From positions 186,001 through 250,000 of the forward strand of contig NZ_JAGGLR010000006.1 of NCBI RefSeq assembly GCF_017874715.1: a DNA stretch of 64,000 nucleotides, given 5' to 3'. Positions 1 to 11,960 of this stretch are shown here, in pieces; the stretch's first letter is position 1, and each line of letters opens with the position of its first letter. The position numbers and the translations under genes were made by a program. A model generated the notes under the pieces. It had not been told where the DNA came from. It saw only the letters and a list, made by a program, of their open reading frames with translations, and did no database searches. Source of the stretch: Streptomyces iranensis (GTDB lineage: Bacteria; Actinomycetota; Actinomycetes; Streptomycetales; Streptomycetaceae).

Positions 1-2
1 TC

Positions 3-1238
3 GACATGCCGGAGGAGCTGCTCGCGGAGCTGGCCCAGCAGGGTGTCACCGTGCCCTTCCCGATCCAGGCGGCCGCCCTCCCCAACGCCCTCACCGGCCG
101 GGACGTCCTGGGCCGTGGCCGAACCGGCTCCGGCAAGACCCTCGCCTTCGGCCTCGCCCTGCTGGCCCGCACCGCCGGGCAGCGCGCGGAGCGCGGCCGC
201 CCCCTCGCCCTGGTGCTGGTCCCCACCCGGGAGCTGGCCCAGCAGGTCACCGAGGCGCTGACCCCCTATGCCCGGCGGCTGCGGCTGCGTCCGGCCACCG
301 TGGTCGGCGGAATGTCGATCAACCGCCAGGCCGAGGCCCTGCGCGGCGGCGCGGAGGTGGTCATCGCGACCCCCGGGCGCCTCCAGGACCTGATCGAACG
401 CGGCGACTGCCGACTGGACCAGGTGCGCACCACGGTCCTCGACGAGGCCGACCAAATGGCCGACATGGGCTTCCTGCCCCAGGTGACCCGGCTGCTGCGG
501 CAGGTACCCGCCGACGGCCAGCGCCTGCTGTTCTCCGCGACCCTCGACCACAACATCGGCCTGCTGGTGCGCCAGTTCCTCCACGACCCGGCCGTGCACT
601 CGCTCGACCCGTCCGCCGGTGCCGTCACCACGATGGAGCACCATGTGCTGCACATCGCGGACACCGACAAGCGCTCCGTGGTCACCCGGGTCGCCGCCAG
701 GGACGGCCGCGTCATCCTGTTCCTGGACACCAAGCGCGCCGTCGACCGGCTGACCCGGCATCTGCTGACCAGCGGCGTACGGGCGGCCGCGCTGCACGGC
801 GGCAAGTCCCAGCCGCAGCGCACCCGGACCCTGGACCACTTCAAGTCCGGCCATGTCACCGTGCTGGTGGCCACGAACGTCGCCGCCCGGGGCATTCATG
901 TGGACGATCTCGATCTCGTCGTCAACGTCGACCCGCCCGCCGACCACAAGGACTATCTGCACCGTGGTGGCCGTACCGCCCGTGCGGGTGGATCGGGCAG
1001 CGTCATCACGCTGGTCACTCCGGACCAGCGCCGGGACATGGTCCGTCTCATGGCCGACGCGGGCATCACCCCCCGGACCGCCCGGGTCCACCCCACCGAC
1101 CCCGAACTCACCCGTATCACCGGAGCACAGGATCCCTCCGGTGTTCCCGTGACCATCAGCGCGCCCGTGCCGCCGCAGCCACAGCGTGCGGGCCGGGCCG
1201 CCCGTCGCCCCGCCAGGAGCCGTCGGCCCCGCCGTTAG
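3..1238 (+). CDS. DEAD-box ATP-dependent RNA helicase, 5' end outside window
   Basis: RNA helicase that uses ATP to unwind RNA duplexes. The full set of superfamily 2 DEAD-box motifs is visible in order: Q motif (PFPIQAAALP), motif I (GRTGSGKT), PTRELAQQ, ATPGRL, DEAD (VLDEADQM), SAT (FSATLD), the ATNVAARGI motif V and HRGGRTARAG motif VI. The C-terminal 40 residues or so are Pro/Arg-rich and basic, a typical RNA-binding tail. The first ATG is at 6, but the codon before it (GAC) is in frame and open. Family members normally begin with an aromatic-leading FxxLxMPEELL segment, so the true start probably lies upstream of the window. The gene ends in a GC-rich gap before the next + strand gene. 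Confidence 0.93.
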   Translation, partial: DMPEELLAELAQQGVTVPFPIQAAALPNALTGRDVLGRGRTGSGKTLAFGLALLARTAGQRAERGRPLALVLVPTRELAQQVTEALTPYARRLRLRPATVVGGMSINRQAEALRGGAEVVIATPGRLQDLIERGDCRLDQVRTTVLDEADQMADMGFLPQVTRLLRQVPADGQRLLFSATLDHNIGLLVRQFLHDPAVHSLDPSAGAVTTMEHHVLHIADTDKRSVVTRVAARDGRVILFLDTKRAVDRLTRHLLTSGVRAAALHGGKSQPQRTRTLDHFKSGHVTVLVATNVAARGIHVDDLDLVVNVDPPADHKDYLHRGGRTARAGGSGSVITLVTPDQRRDMVRLMADAGITPRTARVHPTDPELTRITGAQDPSGVPVTISAPVPPQPQRAGRAARRPARSRRPRR

Positions 1239-1403
1239 GCCGGGGTGCGGAGCCCGCCGGGGTGCGGAGCCCGGTGCGGGGCCGGGCAGGACCCGCCCAG
1301 GGTCCGGCCGGCGGCCGTCCGGGCGGACATCCGGCATTTCGCCATGATCGTGTCACGCCCGACCGGCGGTGGATGTCCCCATTACCCCGTCGGAGAGGCG
1401 ACA

Positions 1404-2213
1404 ATGGGCCACATGCCGATACCCAGCGCCGTGCCCAGCCGTGCCGAACTGATCGACCATCTCGTCCGTACGCGCATCGCGGGCGATGTCGCCACCCCTC
1501 GTGAGAACAACCTCTCCCACTACCGCAAGCTCGCGAACGGCGACCGCCACTACTGGTTGGGCCTGGAGCTGGGCGACCGCTGGACCGATGAGCAGGACGT
1601 GCTGGCGGTCATGGCCGAGCGCTGCGGTGTGGTGGACGACCCGCAGCACCGCTCGGGGCAGGACACCATCGACCCGGAGCTGACCGTCGGCGCGCTGGAC
1701 CGGATGGCGTCGGTGCTGCGGAAGGCGGCGGAGGCGAACGAGCGGGTGCTGTTCGCCACCGGGCACCCGGGCGGGCTGCTGGAGGTCCACCGGGCCACGG
1801 CGGCGGCGCTGCGGGCCGCCGGATGCGAGATCGTGGAGATCCCGGGCGGGCTGCAGGCGGACGAGGGGTATGTCTTCCAGTTCTGCGATGTGGCGATGCT
1901 GGAGCGGGGCGCCACGCTGTGGCACACCCACTCCCCCGCGCCCATGGCGGCGATCCTCGACGGGCTGGCGCGCGAAGGGCGGCCACTGCCCGATCTGGTG
2001 GTCGCCGACCACGGCTGGGCGGGGTGTGCGGGGCAGCGGGGCATCGACGCCGTGGGCTACGCGGACTGCAACGACCCGGCGCTCTTCCTCGGCGAGTCCG
2101 AGGGCACGCTGTCGGCGGTGGTCCCGCTGGACGACCACGTCACCAACCCGAGGTTCTACGACGCGATGACGGCGTACCTGCTGGACGCGGCGGGGCTGAC
2201 GGCCCAGTTCTGA
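1404..2213 (+). CDS. Conserved phosphatase-like protein
   Basis: A 269-residue soluble protein resembling a family that is commonly labelled 'phosphatase' in Streptomyces. The biochemical substrate is not known to me. Visible landmarks are the FATGHPGGLLEVHRA segment near residue 115, a LWHTHSPAPM histidine pair and a VVADHGWAG aspartate-histidine motif, which together look like a metal or phosphate site. The open frame extends upstream to 1245, but ATG 1404 is preceded by GGAGAGG at good spacing and begins the conserved part. Alternative start: ATG 1416. No signal peptide or membrane segment is seen. Confidence 0.7.
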   Translation: MGHMPIPSAVPSRAELIDHLVRTRIAGDVATPRENNLSHYRKLANGDRHYWLGLELGDRWTDEQDVLAVMAERCGVVDDPQHRSGQDTIDPELTVGALDRMASVLRKAAEANERVLFATGHPGGLLEVHRATAAALRAAGCEIVEIPGGLQADEGYVFQFCDVAMLERGATLWHTHSPAPMAAILDGLAREGRPLPDLVVADHGWAGCAGQRGIDAVGYADCNDPALFLGESEGTLSAVVPLDDHVTNPRFYDAMTAYLLDAAGLTAQF

Positions 2214-2273
2214 CGACCTGATCTGGTCGTGACGGCCCGGTTTCCGACGGCTCCGGGCCACCGCCCGCCGCGC

Positions 2274-3167
2274 TCACCTCTTCTCGCGCGGCACCCGCAT
2301 GACCCCTTCCTGGATCACGGAGACGGCCAGCCGCCCGTCGGCAGTGAAGATACGGCCCTTGGCGAGCCCGCGGCCGCCGGACGCGGAGGGGCTCTCCTGG
2401 TCGTACAGCAGCCAGTCGTCCACCCGGAACGGCCGGTGGAACCACATGGCGTGATCCAGACTGGCCCCGACGATGTCGCCGACCGCCCAGCCGCCGCGCC
2501 CATGGGCGAGCAGGATGGAGTCCAGCAGCGTCATGTCGGACACATAGGTCGCCAGGCAGACGTGGAGCAGGGGGTGGTCGGCGGTGCCGTCCAGTTTGCC
2601 GTTGGTCCGGAACCAAACCTGCGACTTGGGCTCGCGCGGCCGTCCGACGCTGCCGAAGGGCGGCTCGTCCACGTACCGCAGATCGATCGAGGCCCGCGCC
2701 TGGAGCATCCGCTCGGTCACCCCGGGGCCGACGAAGAGGTGCTCATAGCGGGGCAGCAGTTCCTCGGCGGTGGGCAGGGTGAGCGGGTCGGGGACGTCCG
2801 GCATCGGCTCCTGGTGCTCGAGGCCGTCCTCGTGCAGCTGGAAGGAGGCCGAGAGATGGAAGATCGGCTGTCCGTGCTGGACGGCGACCACCCGGCGGGT
2901 GGTGAAGGAGTGACCGTCCCGGATCCGGTCGACGGTGTAGACGATGGGCGCCCCGGGGTCGCCGGGCCGCAGGAAGTACGCGTGCAGCGAATGCGCCGAG
3001 CGGTCCGCGGGCACGGTGCGGCCCGCGGCGACCAGGGCCTGGGCGGCGACCTGGCCGCCGAAGACCCGCGGTACGAGGGGTGCGGCGTCGCTGGTGCCGC
3101 GGAAGATGTCCTCCTCGATCTGTTCGAGATCGAGCAGATCGAGAAGGCCCTGAAGTGCGTCATTCAT
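2274..3167 (-). CDS. tesB: Acyl-CoA thioesterase II
   Basis: Hydrolyses medium and long acyl-CoAs to free acid and CoA. The 297-residue length and double hot-dog arrangement fit TesB. Visible conserved pieces are FRGTSDAAPLVPRVFGGQVAAQAL near residue 20-45 (split here for readability: FRG then FGGQVAAQAL), HSLHAYFLRPGD around residue 75, and a C-terminal LLDSILLAHGRGG followed by SLDHAMWFHRPFRVDDW, which carries the catalytic Asp region. It lies just downstream of an acyl-CoA dehydrogenase on the same strand with a 59-bp gap. This fits fatty acid or branched-chain acyl-CoA turnover. Confidence 0.93.
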   Translation of the reverse strand: MNDALQGLLDLLDLEQIEEDIFRGTSDAAPLVPRVFGGQVAAQALVAAGRTVPADRSAHSLHAYFLRPGDPGAPIVYTVDRIRDGHSFTTRRVVAVQHGQPIFHLSASFQLHEDGLEHQEPMPDVPDPLTLPTAEELLPRYEHLFVGPGVTERMLQARASIDLRYVDEPPFGSVGRPREPKSQVWFRTNGKLDGTADHPLLHVCLATYVSDMTLLDSILLAHGRGGWAVGDIVGASLDHAMWFHRPFRVDDWLLYDQESPSASGGRGLAKGRIFTADGRLAVSVIQEGVMRVPREKR

Positions 3168-3226
3168 GGTTCAAGCAGTCTTGCAGACCCGTATTGCGGC
3201 CCTGTTGCCCCTGGTCATGACGGCCG

Positions 3227-4384
3227 TCACAGACCCATCGACTTGGCGACGATGGACCGCATGACCTCACTGGTGCCGCCGTAGATCCGGTTGACGCGGG
3301 TGTCCGCGTACAGCCGGGCGATGGGGTACTCCATCATGTAGCCGTAGCCGCCGTGGAGCTGCAGGCACCGGTCGATGACGACGGCGGCGCGCTCGGTGGT
3401 GAAGAGCTTGGCGGAGGCGGCGTCGGCGGCGGTCAGCTCACCGGCGTCGTGCGCGTCCAGGGCCCGGTCCACGACCGCCTCGAGCGCGTCCACCTCGGAC
3501 TTGCAGTCGGCGAGCACGAACTTGGTGTTCTGGAACGACGCCACCGGCTGGCCGAAGACGGTGCGGTCCCGGACGTACTCGGTGGCGAACCGTACGGCGG
3601 CCGCGGCCTGTGCGTACGCCCCGACGGCGATCCCCAGGCGCTCCTGCGGCAGATTGTGGGCGAGGTAGCCGAACGCCTTGCCCTCCTCGCCCAGCAGGTC
3701 CTCCACCGGCACCTTGACGTCGGTGAAGGAGAGCTCGGCGGTGTCGGAGGTCTTCAGGCCCAGCTTCTCCAGCTTGCGGCCGACCGCGTAGCCCTCGCTC
3801 TTGGTGTCCACCACGAGGATGGATATGCCGCCGCGGCGGTCCTCGGGGGTGGGCGGGGCGGTGCGGGCACAGACCAGCACCCGGTCGGCCAGGACGCCGC
3901 CGGTGATGAAGGTCTTGGCGCCGTTGAGGACGTAGTGGGTGCCGTCCTCGGAGAGCTTGGCGGTGGTCTTCATACCCGCCAGGTCGGAGCCGGTGCCGGG
4001 CTCGGTCATGGCGATGGCGGTCATCATGTCGCCGGAGACGAAGGAGGGCAGCCAGCGCCGCTTCTGCTCCTCGTCGGCGTACTTGAGGAGGTACGGCAGG
4101 CACAGCGCGGTGTGGACACTGCTGCCACCGAAGCTGACCCCCGCGCGGGCGGTCTCCTCGGTGATGACGGCGTTGAACTTGAAGCTGGTCTCGCCGGCCC
4201 CGCCGTACTCCTCGGGCACCTCGATACCGAAGACACCGAGCTCACCGAGCTTCTTGTAGAACTCGCGCGGGGCCTGACCGGCCTCCCGCCACTCGTCGTA
4301 GTACGGCACGACCTCGGCCGCGATGAAGTCGCGGATGGTCTCCCGGAACGCCTCGTGGTCCTCGTTGAACACCGTACGGCGCAT
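3227..4384 (-). CDS. Acyl-CoA dehydrogenase family protein
   Basis: FAD-dependent alpha,beta-dehydrogenation of an acyl-CoA thioester. Family signatures are visible: AIAMTEPGTGSDLAGMKT (flavin/substrate loop), YVLNGAKTFITGG, and the C-terminal LQLHGGYGYMMEYPIAR with IYGGTSEVMRSI. The open frame extends to 4477. ATG 4384 is chosen because it is preceded by AGGAGG with 11-nt spacing and begins the normal family N-terminus (MRRTVFNEDHEAF); this gives 385 residues, the usual size. It sits next to a TetR gene and a leucine-catabolism operon, and tesB follows. The substrate chain length cannot be read from sequence. Confidence 0.92.
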   Translation of the reverse strand: MRRTVFNEDHEAFRETIRDFIAAEVVPYYDEWREAGQAPREFYKKLGELGVFGIEVPEEYGGAGETSFKFNAVITEETARAGVSFGGSSVHTALCLPYLLKYADEEQKRRWLPSFVSGDMMTAIAMTEPGTGSDLAGMKTTAKLSEDGTHYVLNGAKTFITGGVLADRVLVCARTAPPTPEDRRGGISILVVDTKSEGYAVGRKLEKLGLKTSDTAELSFTDVKVPVEDLLGEEGKAFGYLAHNLPQERLGIAVGAYAQAAAAVRFATEYVRDRTVFGQPVASFQNTKFVLADCKSEVDALEAVVDRALDAHDAGELTAADAASAKLFTTERAAVVIDRCLQLHGGYGYMMEYPIARLYADTRVNRIYGGTSEVMRSIVAKSMGL

Positions 4385-4548
4385 ATTGGCGCGGCCCTCC
4401 TCGCGGCTAAGCCGCCGCCGCTCTCGCGGATCCGCCCGGCCGCCGTCGTGATTCCTCAATTGATGGCTTGGCAGCACTCACCTAAGCGCTTGCTCAGTGA
4501 AAGCTACCCGCCAGTTACCCAGCCTGTCCAGCCTCCACAGGGCTCGGT

Positions 4549-5172
4549 TCACGGCCGAAGGGGCGCGCCATCCGCACCATGGGCGCCGTCGAAGGCGCCC
4601 AGAGCCAGGCGGTGCAGCAGTGCGGCGGTGGCCGCGCGCCCCGGGAGGGCTCCGGGGCGGCCGAGGTGGGGCGTGGAGTTGAGCAGCCCGAAGACCGCGT
4701 GGACACACGCGCGGGCCTCGGCCTCGGCGAGCCGGGGGTAGACCTTCCGCACCACCTCGACCCACAGCTCCACGTACTGCCGCTGGAGGGAGCGCACCAG
4801 CTTGCGGTCGGTGTCCCGGAGCCGGTCGAGCTCGCGGTCGTGGAGGATGATCAGCGGGCGGTCGTCGAGGGCGAAGTCGATATGCCCCTCGATCAGCGAA
4901 TCCAGCACCTCCGCGGGGGCGCGCCCGGCCCCCTCCCCCTCCGCGGCCCGCCGCTTGCCACCCGTCAGCAGCCGGCCGCTGATCCCGACGAGCAGCTCGG
5001 CCAGCATCGCCTCCTTGCCGGGGAAGTGGCGGTAGAGACCGGGGCCGCTGATGCCGACCGCGGCGCCTATCTCATCGACGCCGACGCCGTGGAAGCCGCG
5101 CTCGGCGAAGAGGCGGGCGGCCTCCTTGAGGATCTGCTCACGGCGGCTCGGGGCGGGTGCTTGCGTGCTCAT
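4549..5172 (-). CDS. TetR-family repressor divergent from the acyl-CoA carboxylase operon
   Basis: A 207-residue transcriptional regulator. The N-terminal TetR HTH is clear: ILKEAARLFAERGFHGVGV, then the recognition segment around ISGPGLYRHFPGKEAML. The C-terminal half is a variable ligand-binding region. It is transcribed away from the carboxylase gene at 5288, and the 115-bp gap holds two near-identical palindromes (5195-5210, 5224-5239). By the usual logic of divergent TetR pairs it probably represses the leucine/isovalerate operon and itself, with an acyl-CoA intermediate as likely inducer. This is inference from position. Confidence 0.9.
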   Translation of the reverse strand: MSTQAPAPSRREQILKEAARLFAERGFHGVGVDEIGAAVGISGPGLYRHFPGKEAMLAELLVGISGRLLTGGKRRAAEGEGAGRAPAEVLDSLIEGHIDFALDDRPLIILHDRELDRLRDTDRKLVRSLQRQYVELWVEVVRKVYPRLAEAEARACVHAVFGLLNSTPHLGRPGALPGRAATAALLHRLALGAFDGAHGADGAPLRP

Positions 5173-5194
5173 GGATTCGATTCTAGACAGCGGG

Positions 5195-5239
5195 GTTAGT
5201 GGTCGTTAACCTGGTGGGGAGTAGTTAACGTTCACTAAC
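5195..5239. promoter_or_regulatory. Twin palindromic operators for the divergent TetR
   Basis: Two 16-bp sites, GTTAGTGGTCGTTAAC at 5195-5210 and GTTAACGTTCACTAAC at 5224-5239, both fit GTTA-N2-G-N2-C-N2-TAAC. The second is the reverse complement of the first at 14 of 16 positions. They are centred 29 bp apart (about three helical turns) between the TetR start codon (5172) and the carboxylase start (5288), so one regulator could control both directions. No other AT-rich palindromes occur in this gap. Confidence 0.75.
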
Positions 5240-5287
5240 GGTACCGAGCGGGACCGAGCACGGGACCGAGCGAGGGGGCTCGTAGCC

Positions 5288-6940
5288 ATGGAGCAGGCAC
5301 CGGCGCTGCGCAGCGGCGCCGACCCGGGGTCCGAGGCCTGGAAGGCCAATGAGGCCGGGCATCGCGAGCTGGCCGCGCGGCTGCGCGAGAAGCTGGCCGT
5401 GGCGCGGCTGGGCGGCGGGGAGAAGGCGCGGGCGCGGCACACCGCGCGCGGCAAGCTGCTGCCGCGCGACCGGGTGGACACACTGCTGGATCCGGGCTCC
5501 CCGTTCCTGGAGCTGGCACCGCTCGCGGCCGAGGGGATGTACGGGGGCCAGGCCCCGGCGGCGGGGGTGATCGCCGGGATCGGGCGGGTGTCGGGCCGTG
5601 AGGTGGTCGTGGTCGCCAATGACGCCACGGTCAAGGGCGGCACGTACTACCCGATGACGGTGAAGAAGCATCTGCGCGCCCAGGAGGTCGCGCTGGAGAA
5701 CCGCCTGCCGTGCGTCTATCTGGTCGACTCCGGCGGTGCCTTCCTCCCCATGCAGGACGAGGTCTTCCCGGACCGCGACCACTTCGGGCGGATCTTCTAC
5801 AACCAGGCGCGGCTGTCCGGCTCCGGGATTCCGCAGGTCGCGGCCGTGATGGGGTCCTGCACGGCGGGCGGGGCGTATGTCCCGGCGATGAGCGACGAGG
5901 CCGTGATCGTGCGCGGGCAGGGCACGATCTTCCTGGGCGGGCCGCCGCTGGTGAAGGCGGCCACCGGTGAGGTTGTCTCGGCGGAGGAGCTGGGCGGCGG
6001 CGAGGTCCACTCCCGGATCTCGGGCGTGACCGACCACCTGGCCGAGGACGACCCCCACGCACTGCGGATCGTCCGCTCCATCGTCGCCACCCTGCCGCCG
6101 TCCGCGATGCGGCAGGGGTCGCCACCGTGGCCGCTGGAGCCCTCCGAGGAGCCCGCGGTGGACCCGGCCGGGCTCTACGGGGCGGTCCCGGTCGACTCGC
6201 GCACGCCGTACGACGTGCGGGAGGTCATCGCGCGGGTGGTGGACGGCTCGCGGTTCGCCGAGTTCAAGGCCGAGTTCGGCACCACGCTGGTCACGGGCTT
6301 CGCGCGGATCATGGGCCACCCGGTGGGCATCGTCGCCAACAACGGCATCCTGTTCTCCGAATCGGCCCAGAAGGGCGCCCACTTCATCGAGCTGTGCGAC
6401 CAGCGCGGCATCCCCCTGATCTTCCTGCAGAACATCTCGGGGTTCATGGTCGGCCGCAGCTATGAGGCGGGCGGTATCGCCAAGCACGGCGCCAAGATGG
6501 TCACCGCCGTGGCCTGCACCCGCGTCCCCAAGCTCACGGTCGTCATCGGCGGTTCCTACGGGGCGGGCAACTACTCGATGTGCGGCCGGGCCTATTCGCC
6601 GCGCTTCCTGTGGATGTGGCCCAACGCCAAGATCTCGGTGATGGGCGGTGAGCAGGCCGCCTCCGTGCTCGCCACCGTCAAGCGCGACCAGATGGAGGCG
6701 CGCGGGGAGGAGTGGAGCACCGAGGACGAGGAGGCGTTCCGGGCCCCGGTCCGCGAGCAGTACGAGGCGCAGGGAAACGCCTATTACGCCACCGCCCGGC
6801 TGTGGGACGACGGTGTGATCGACCCCCTGGAGACCCGCACGGTGCTCGGCCTCGCCCTTACGGCCTGCGCCAACGCACCGCTGCCCGGCCGTACGGCCAC
6901 CGAGCCCGCGGCGCCCGGCTACGGCGTCTTCCGGATGTGA
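5288..6940 (+). CDS. Acyl-CoA carboxylase carboxyltransferase (beta) subunit, methylcrotonyl-CoA type
   Basis: Transfers CO2 from carboxybiotin to an acyl-CoA. The downstream HMG-CoA lyase makes 3-methylcrotonyl-CoA the likely substrate. The 550-residue protein has both carboxyltransferase halves: an N-terminal part with [16 protein letters not shown] and [16 protein letters not shown], and a C-terminal part with [20 protein letters not shown] and [19 protein letters not shown]. First gene of a four-gene operon (gaps 14, -4 and 3 bp) behind the twin TetR operators. A LiuB-like role in leucine degradation is inferred from gene order. Confidence 0.93.
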   Translation: MEQAPALRSGADPGSEAWKANEAGHRELAARLREKLAVARLGGGEKARARHTARGKLLPRDRVDTLLDPGSPFLELAPLAAEGMYGGQAPAAGVIAGIGRVSGREVVVVANDATVKGGTYYPMTVKKHLRAQEVALENRLPCVYLVDSGGAFLPMQDEVFPDRDHFGRIFYNQARLSGSGIPQVAAVMGSCTAGGAYVPAMSDEAVIVRGQGTIFLGGPPLVKAATGEVVSAEELGGGEVHSRISGVTDHLAEDDPHALRIVRSIVATLPPSAMRQGSPPWPLEPSEEPAVDPAGLYGAVPVDSRTPYDVREVIARVVDGSRFAEFKAEFGTTLVTGFARIMGHPVGIVANNGILFSESAQKGAHFIELCDQRGIPLIFLQNISGFMVGRSYEAGGIAKHGAKMVTAVACTRVPKLTVVIGGSYGAGNYSMCGRAYSPRFLWMWPNAKISVMGGEQAASVLATVKRDQMEARGEEWSTEDEEAFRAPVREQYEAQGNAYYATARLWDDGVIDPLETRTVLGLALTACANAPLPGRTATEPAAPGYGVFRM

Positions 6941-6954
6941 GGGGGATGCACCCG

Positions 6955-9533
<2,579 letters not shown>

Positions 9534-9537
<4 letters not shown>

Positions 9538-10466
9538 CCCTCCCCATGACCGTCCCGGCCCCCGGGCTGCCCACCCGGGTCCGGATCCACGAGGTGGGCC
9601 CCCGGGACGGGTTGCAGAACGAGAAGGCGCTGGTCCCGGCGGCCGTCAAGGCCGAGTTCATCCACCGGCTCGCCGAGGCCGGCCTCACCACCATCGAGGC
9701 CACCAGCTTCGTCCACCCCAAGTGGGTGCCCCAACTGGCCGACGCCGAGGAGCTGATGGCGCTCATCGACGACGTGGACGTCCGGCTCCCCGTGCTCGTG
9801 CCCAATGAGCGCGGGCTGGACCGCGCCCTCGGGCTGGGCGCGCGCGAGATCGCCGTCTTCGCCAGCGCCACGGAGTCCTTCGCCAAGGCCAATCTCAATC
9901 GCACGGTGGACGGCGCGCTGGAGATGTTCGAGCCGGTGGTCACCAAGGCCAAGGACGCGGGCGTGGCCGTGCGCGGCTATCTGTCGATGTGCTTCGGCGA
10001 CCCGTGGGAGGGCCCGGTCCCGATCTCCCAGACCGTCTCGGTCAGCCGCCGTCTGATGGACATGGGATGCGACGAGATCAGCCTCGGCGACACCATCGGC
10101 GTGGCCACCCCGGGCCATGTGCGGGAGCTGCTGGACACGCTCAACGAGGCGGGCGTCGCCGACGACCGGCTGGCCGTGCACTTCCACGACACCTACGGCC
10201 AGGCCCTCGCCAACACTCTCGCCGCGCTCGAGCACGGCGTGACCACCGTCGACGCCTCCGCCGGGGGCCTCGGCGGCTGTCCGTACGCCAAGAGCGCCAC
10301 GGGCAATCTCGCCACCGAAGACCTCGTGTGGATGCTCGACGGCCTCGGCATCGAGACCGGGGTCGACATCGGCCGTCTCACCGCCACCAGCGTGTGGATG
10401 GCCCGGCATCTGGGCCGGCCCAGCCCGTCCCGCACCGTCCGCGCCCTCTCCCAGAAGGAGATCTGA
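9534..10466 (+). CDS. Hydroxymethylglutaryl-CoA lyase
   Basis: Cleaves HMG-CoA to acetoacetate and acetyl-CoA, the last step of leucine degradation. The 310-residue TIM-barrel protein shows the family N-terminus [14 protein letters not shown], the metal/catalytic [12 protein letters not shown] motif near residue 220 and the cysteine-containing signature [20 protein letters not shown] (the catalytic Cys). ATG 9534 overlaps the upstream stop by 4 nt, indicating translational coupling with the carboxylase alpha subunit. Its presence is the main reason to read this operon as leucine/isovalerate catabolism. Confidence 0.95.
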
Positions 10467-10469
10467 GCC

Positions 10470-11636
10470 ATGCCGATCGACCACCGTCTCAGCCCCGAAC
10501 ACGAGGAACTGCGCCGCACCGTCGAGGCGTTCGCGCATGATGTGGTCGCCCCCAAGATCGGGGAGTACTGGGAGCACCATGAGTTCCCGTACGAGATCGT
10601 CCGCGAGATGGGCCGGATGGGCCTGTTCGGCCTGCCCTTCCCGGAGGAGTACGGCGGTATGGGCGGGGACTACTTCGCGCTCTGCCTCGCCCTGGAGGAG
10701 CTGGCCCGGGTGGACTCCTCGGTGGCGATCACCCTGGAGGCGGGGGTCTCGCTCGGCGCGATGCCGATCTTCCTCTACGGCACGGAGGAGCAGAAGCGCA
10801 CCTGGCTGCCGGGGCTCTGCTCCGGGGAGACCCTGGGCGCGTTCGGCCTGACCGAGCCCGGCGGCGGCTCGGACGCGGGCGCCACCCGCACCACGGCCCG
10901 GCTGGACGAGGCCACGGGCGAGTGGGTGATCAACGGCACCAAGTGCTTCATCACCAACTCCGGTACGGACATCACCGCGCTGGTCACCGTCACCGCCGTC
11001 ACCGGCCGCAAGGACGACGGCCGCCCCGAGATCTCCTCGATCATCGTGCCGTCCGGCACCCCCGGCTTCAGCGTGGCCGCCCCCTACTCCAAGGTGGGGT
11101 GGAACGCCTCGGACACCCGCGAGCTGTCCTTCGCCGACTGCCGGGTCCCGGCCGCGAACCTGCTGGGCGCGGAGGGCCGGGGCTACGCCCAGTTCCTGCG
11201 GATCCTGGACGAGGGCCGGATCGCGATCTCGGCCCTGGCCACCGGGCTCGCCCAGGGCTGTGTGGACGAGTCGGTGACGTACGCCAGGACCCGCGAGGCG
11301 TTCGGCCGCCCCATCGGCGCCAACCAGGCGATCCAGTTCAAGCTGGCCGACATGGAGATGCGCGCCCATATGGCCCGGGTGGCCTGGCGTGACGCGGCCT
11401 CCCGGCTGGTGCTGGGCGAGCCGTTCAAGAAGGAGGCGGCGATCGCGAAGCTCTACTCCTCCGAGGTCGCGGTGGACAACGCCCGCGAGGCCACCCAGAT
11501 CCACGGTGGCTACGGCTTCATGAACGAGTATCCGGTGGCCCGGATGTGGCGGGACTCCAAGATCCTGGAGATCGGCGAGGGCACCAGCGAGGTCCAGCGC
11601 ACGCTGATCGCCCGAGAGCTGGGCTTCGCAAGCTGA
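10470..11636 (+). CDS. Acyl-CoA dehydrogenase, probable isovaleryl-CoA dehydrogenase
   Basis: Flavin-dependent dehydrogenation, most likely of isovaleryl-CoA to 3-methylcrotonyl-CoA, which the carboxylase encoded upstream would use. The 388-residue protein has GAFGLTEPGGGSDAGATRT, WVINGTKCFITNSG and the C-terminal ATQIHGGYGFMNEYPVARMWRD with EIGEGTSEVQRTLIAREL. It starts 3 nt after the lyase stop (GGAG upstream) and is the last gene of the operon. In S. coelicolor the gene in this position (acdH) is followed by the desferrioxamine genes; here a hairpin repeat array follows instead. Confidence 0.92.
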   Translation: MPIDHRLSPEHEELRRTVEAFAHDVVAPKIGEYWEHHEFPYEIVREMGRMGLFGLPFPEEYGGMGGDYFALCLALEELARVDSSVAITLEAGVSLGAMPIFLYGTEEQKRTWLPGLCSGETLGAFGLTEPGGGSDAGATRTTARLDEATGEWVINGTKCFITNSGTDITALVTVTAVTGRKDDGRPEISSIIVPSGTPGFSVAAPYSKVGWNASDTRELSFADCRVPAANLLGAEGRGYAQFLRILDEGRIAISALATGLAQGCVDESVTYARTREAFGRPIGANQAIQFKLADMEMRAHMARVAWRDAASRLVLGEPFKKEAAIAKLYSSEVAVDNAREATQIHGGYGFMNEYPVARMWRDSKILEIGEGTSEVQRTLIARELGFAS

Positions 11637-11639
11637 GCA

Positions 11640-11935
11640 CCAATGGGGCCCGCCCCTTCCCGTTACCAGGGGCTCGCCCCTGGTAACGGGGCCCGGGGGC
11701 GAAGCCCCAAGCAACAGGGCCCGGGGCAGAGCCCCAGGTACAGGGCCCGGGGGCGAAGCCCCAGGTACAGGGCCCGGGGGCGAAGCCCCAGGCAACAGGG
11801 CCCGGGGGCGAAGCCCCAGGCAACAGGGCCCGGGGGCGAAGCCCCCTGGGCCCCGGGGGCTGGGGCGAAGCCCCAGTTTCGGGAAGGGGCGGGGAGGGGA
11901 GCAGCCCGCCGCAGGCGTCGGACCCGGGGCGGAGC
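11640..11935. repeat. Tandem hairpin array between convergent genes
   Basis: About 300 bp of GC-rich repeats between two convergent genes. The core is five to six copies of a 27-28-bp unit (ACAGGGCCCGGGGGCGAAG then CCCCAGG and one or two bases), each holding the self-complementary GGGGCGAAGCCCC that folds as a stem with a GAA-type loop. The array is bracketed by CCCCTTCCCGTTACCAGGGG on the left and GGGAAGGGGCGGGGAGGGGA on the right. The same flanks recur at 41463-41679 and 45766-45980. It can act as a bidirectional terminator. It contains no credible gene. Confidence 0.85.
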
Positions 11936-11960
11936 CCCGGGCCTCAGCCGAGCGGAGGCC

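Noticed and set aside
11640..11935. Frames through the hairpin array (about 100-170 residues of APGP repeats)
   Set aside because: They translate tandem DNA repeats on both strands, with no start signals.
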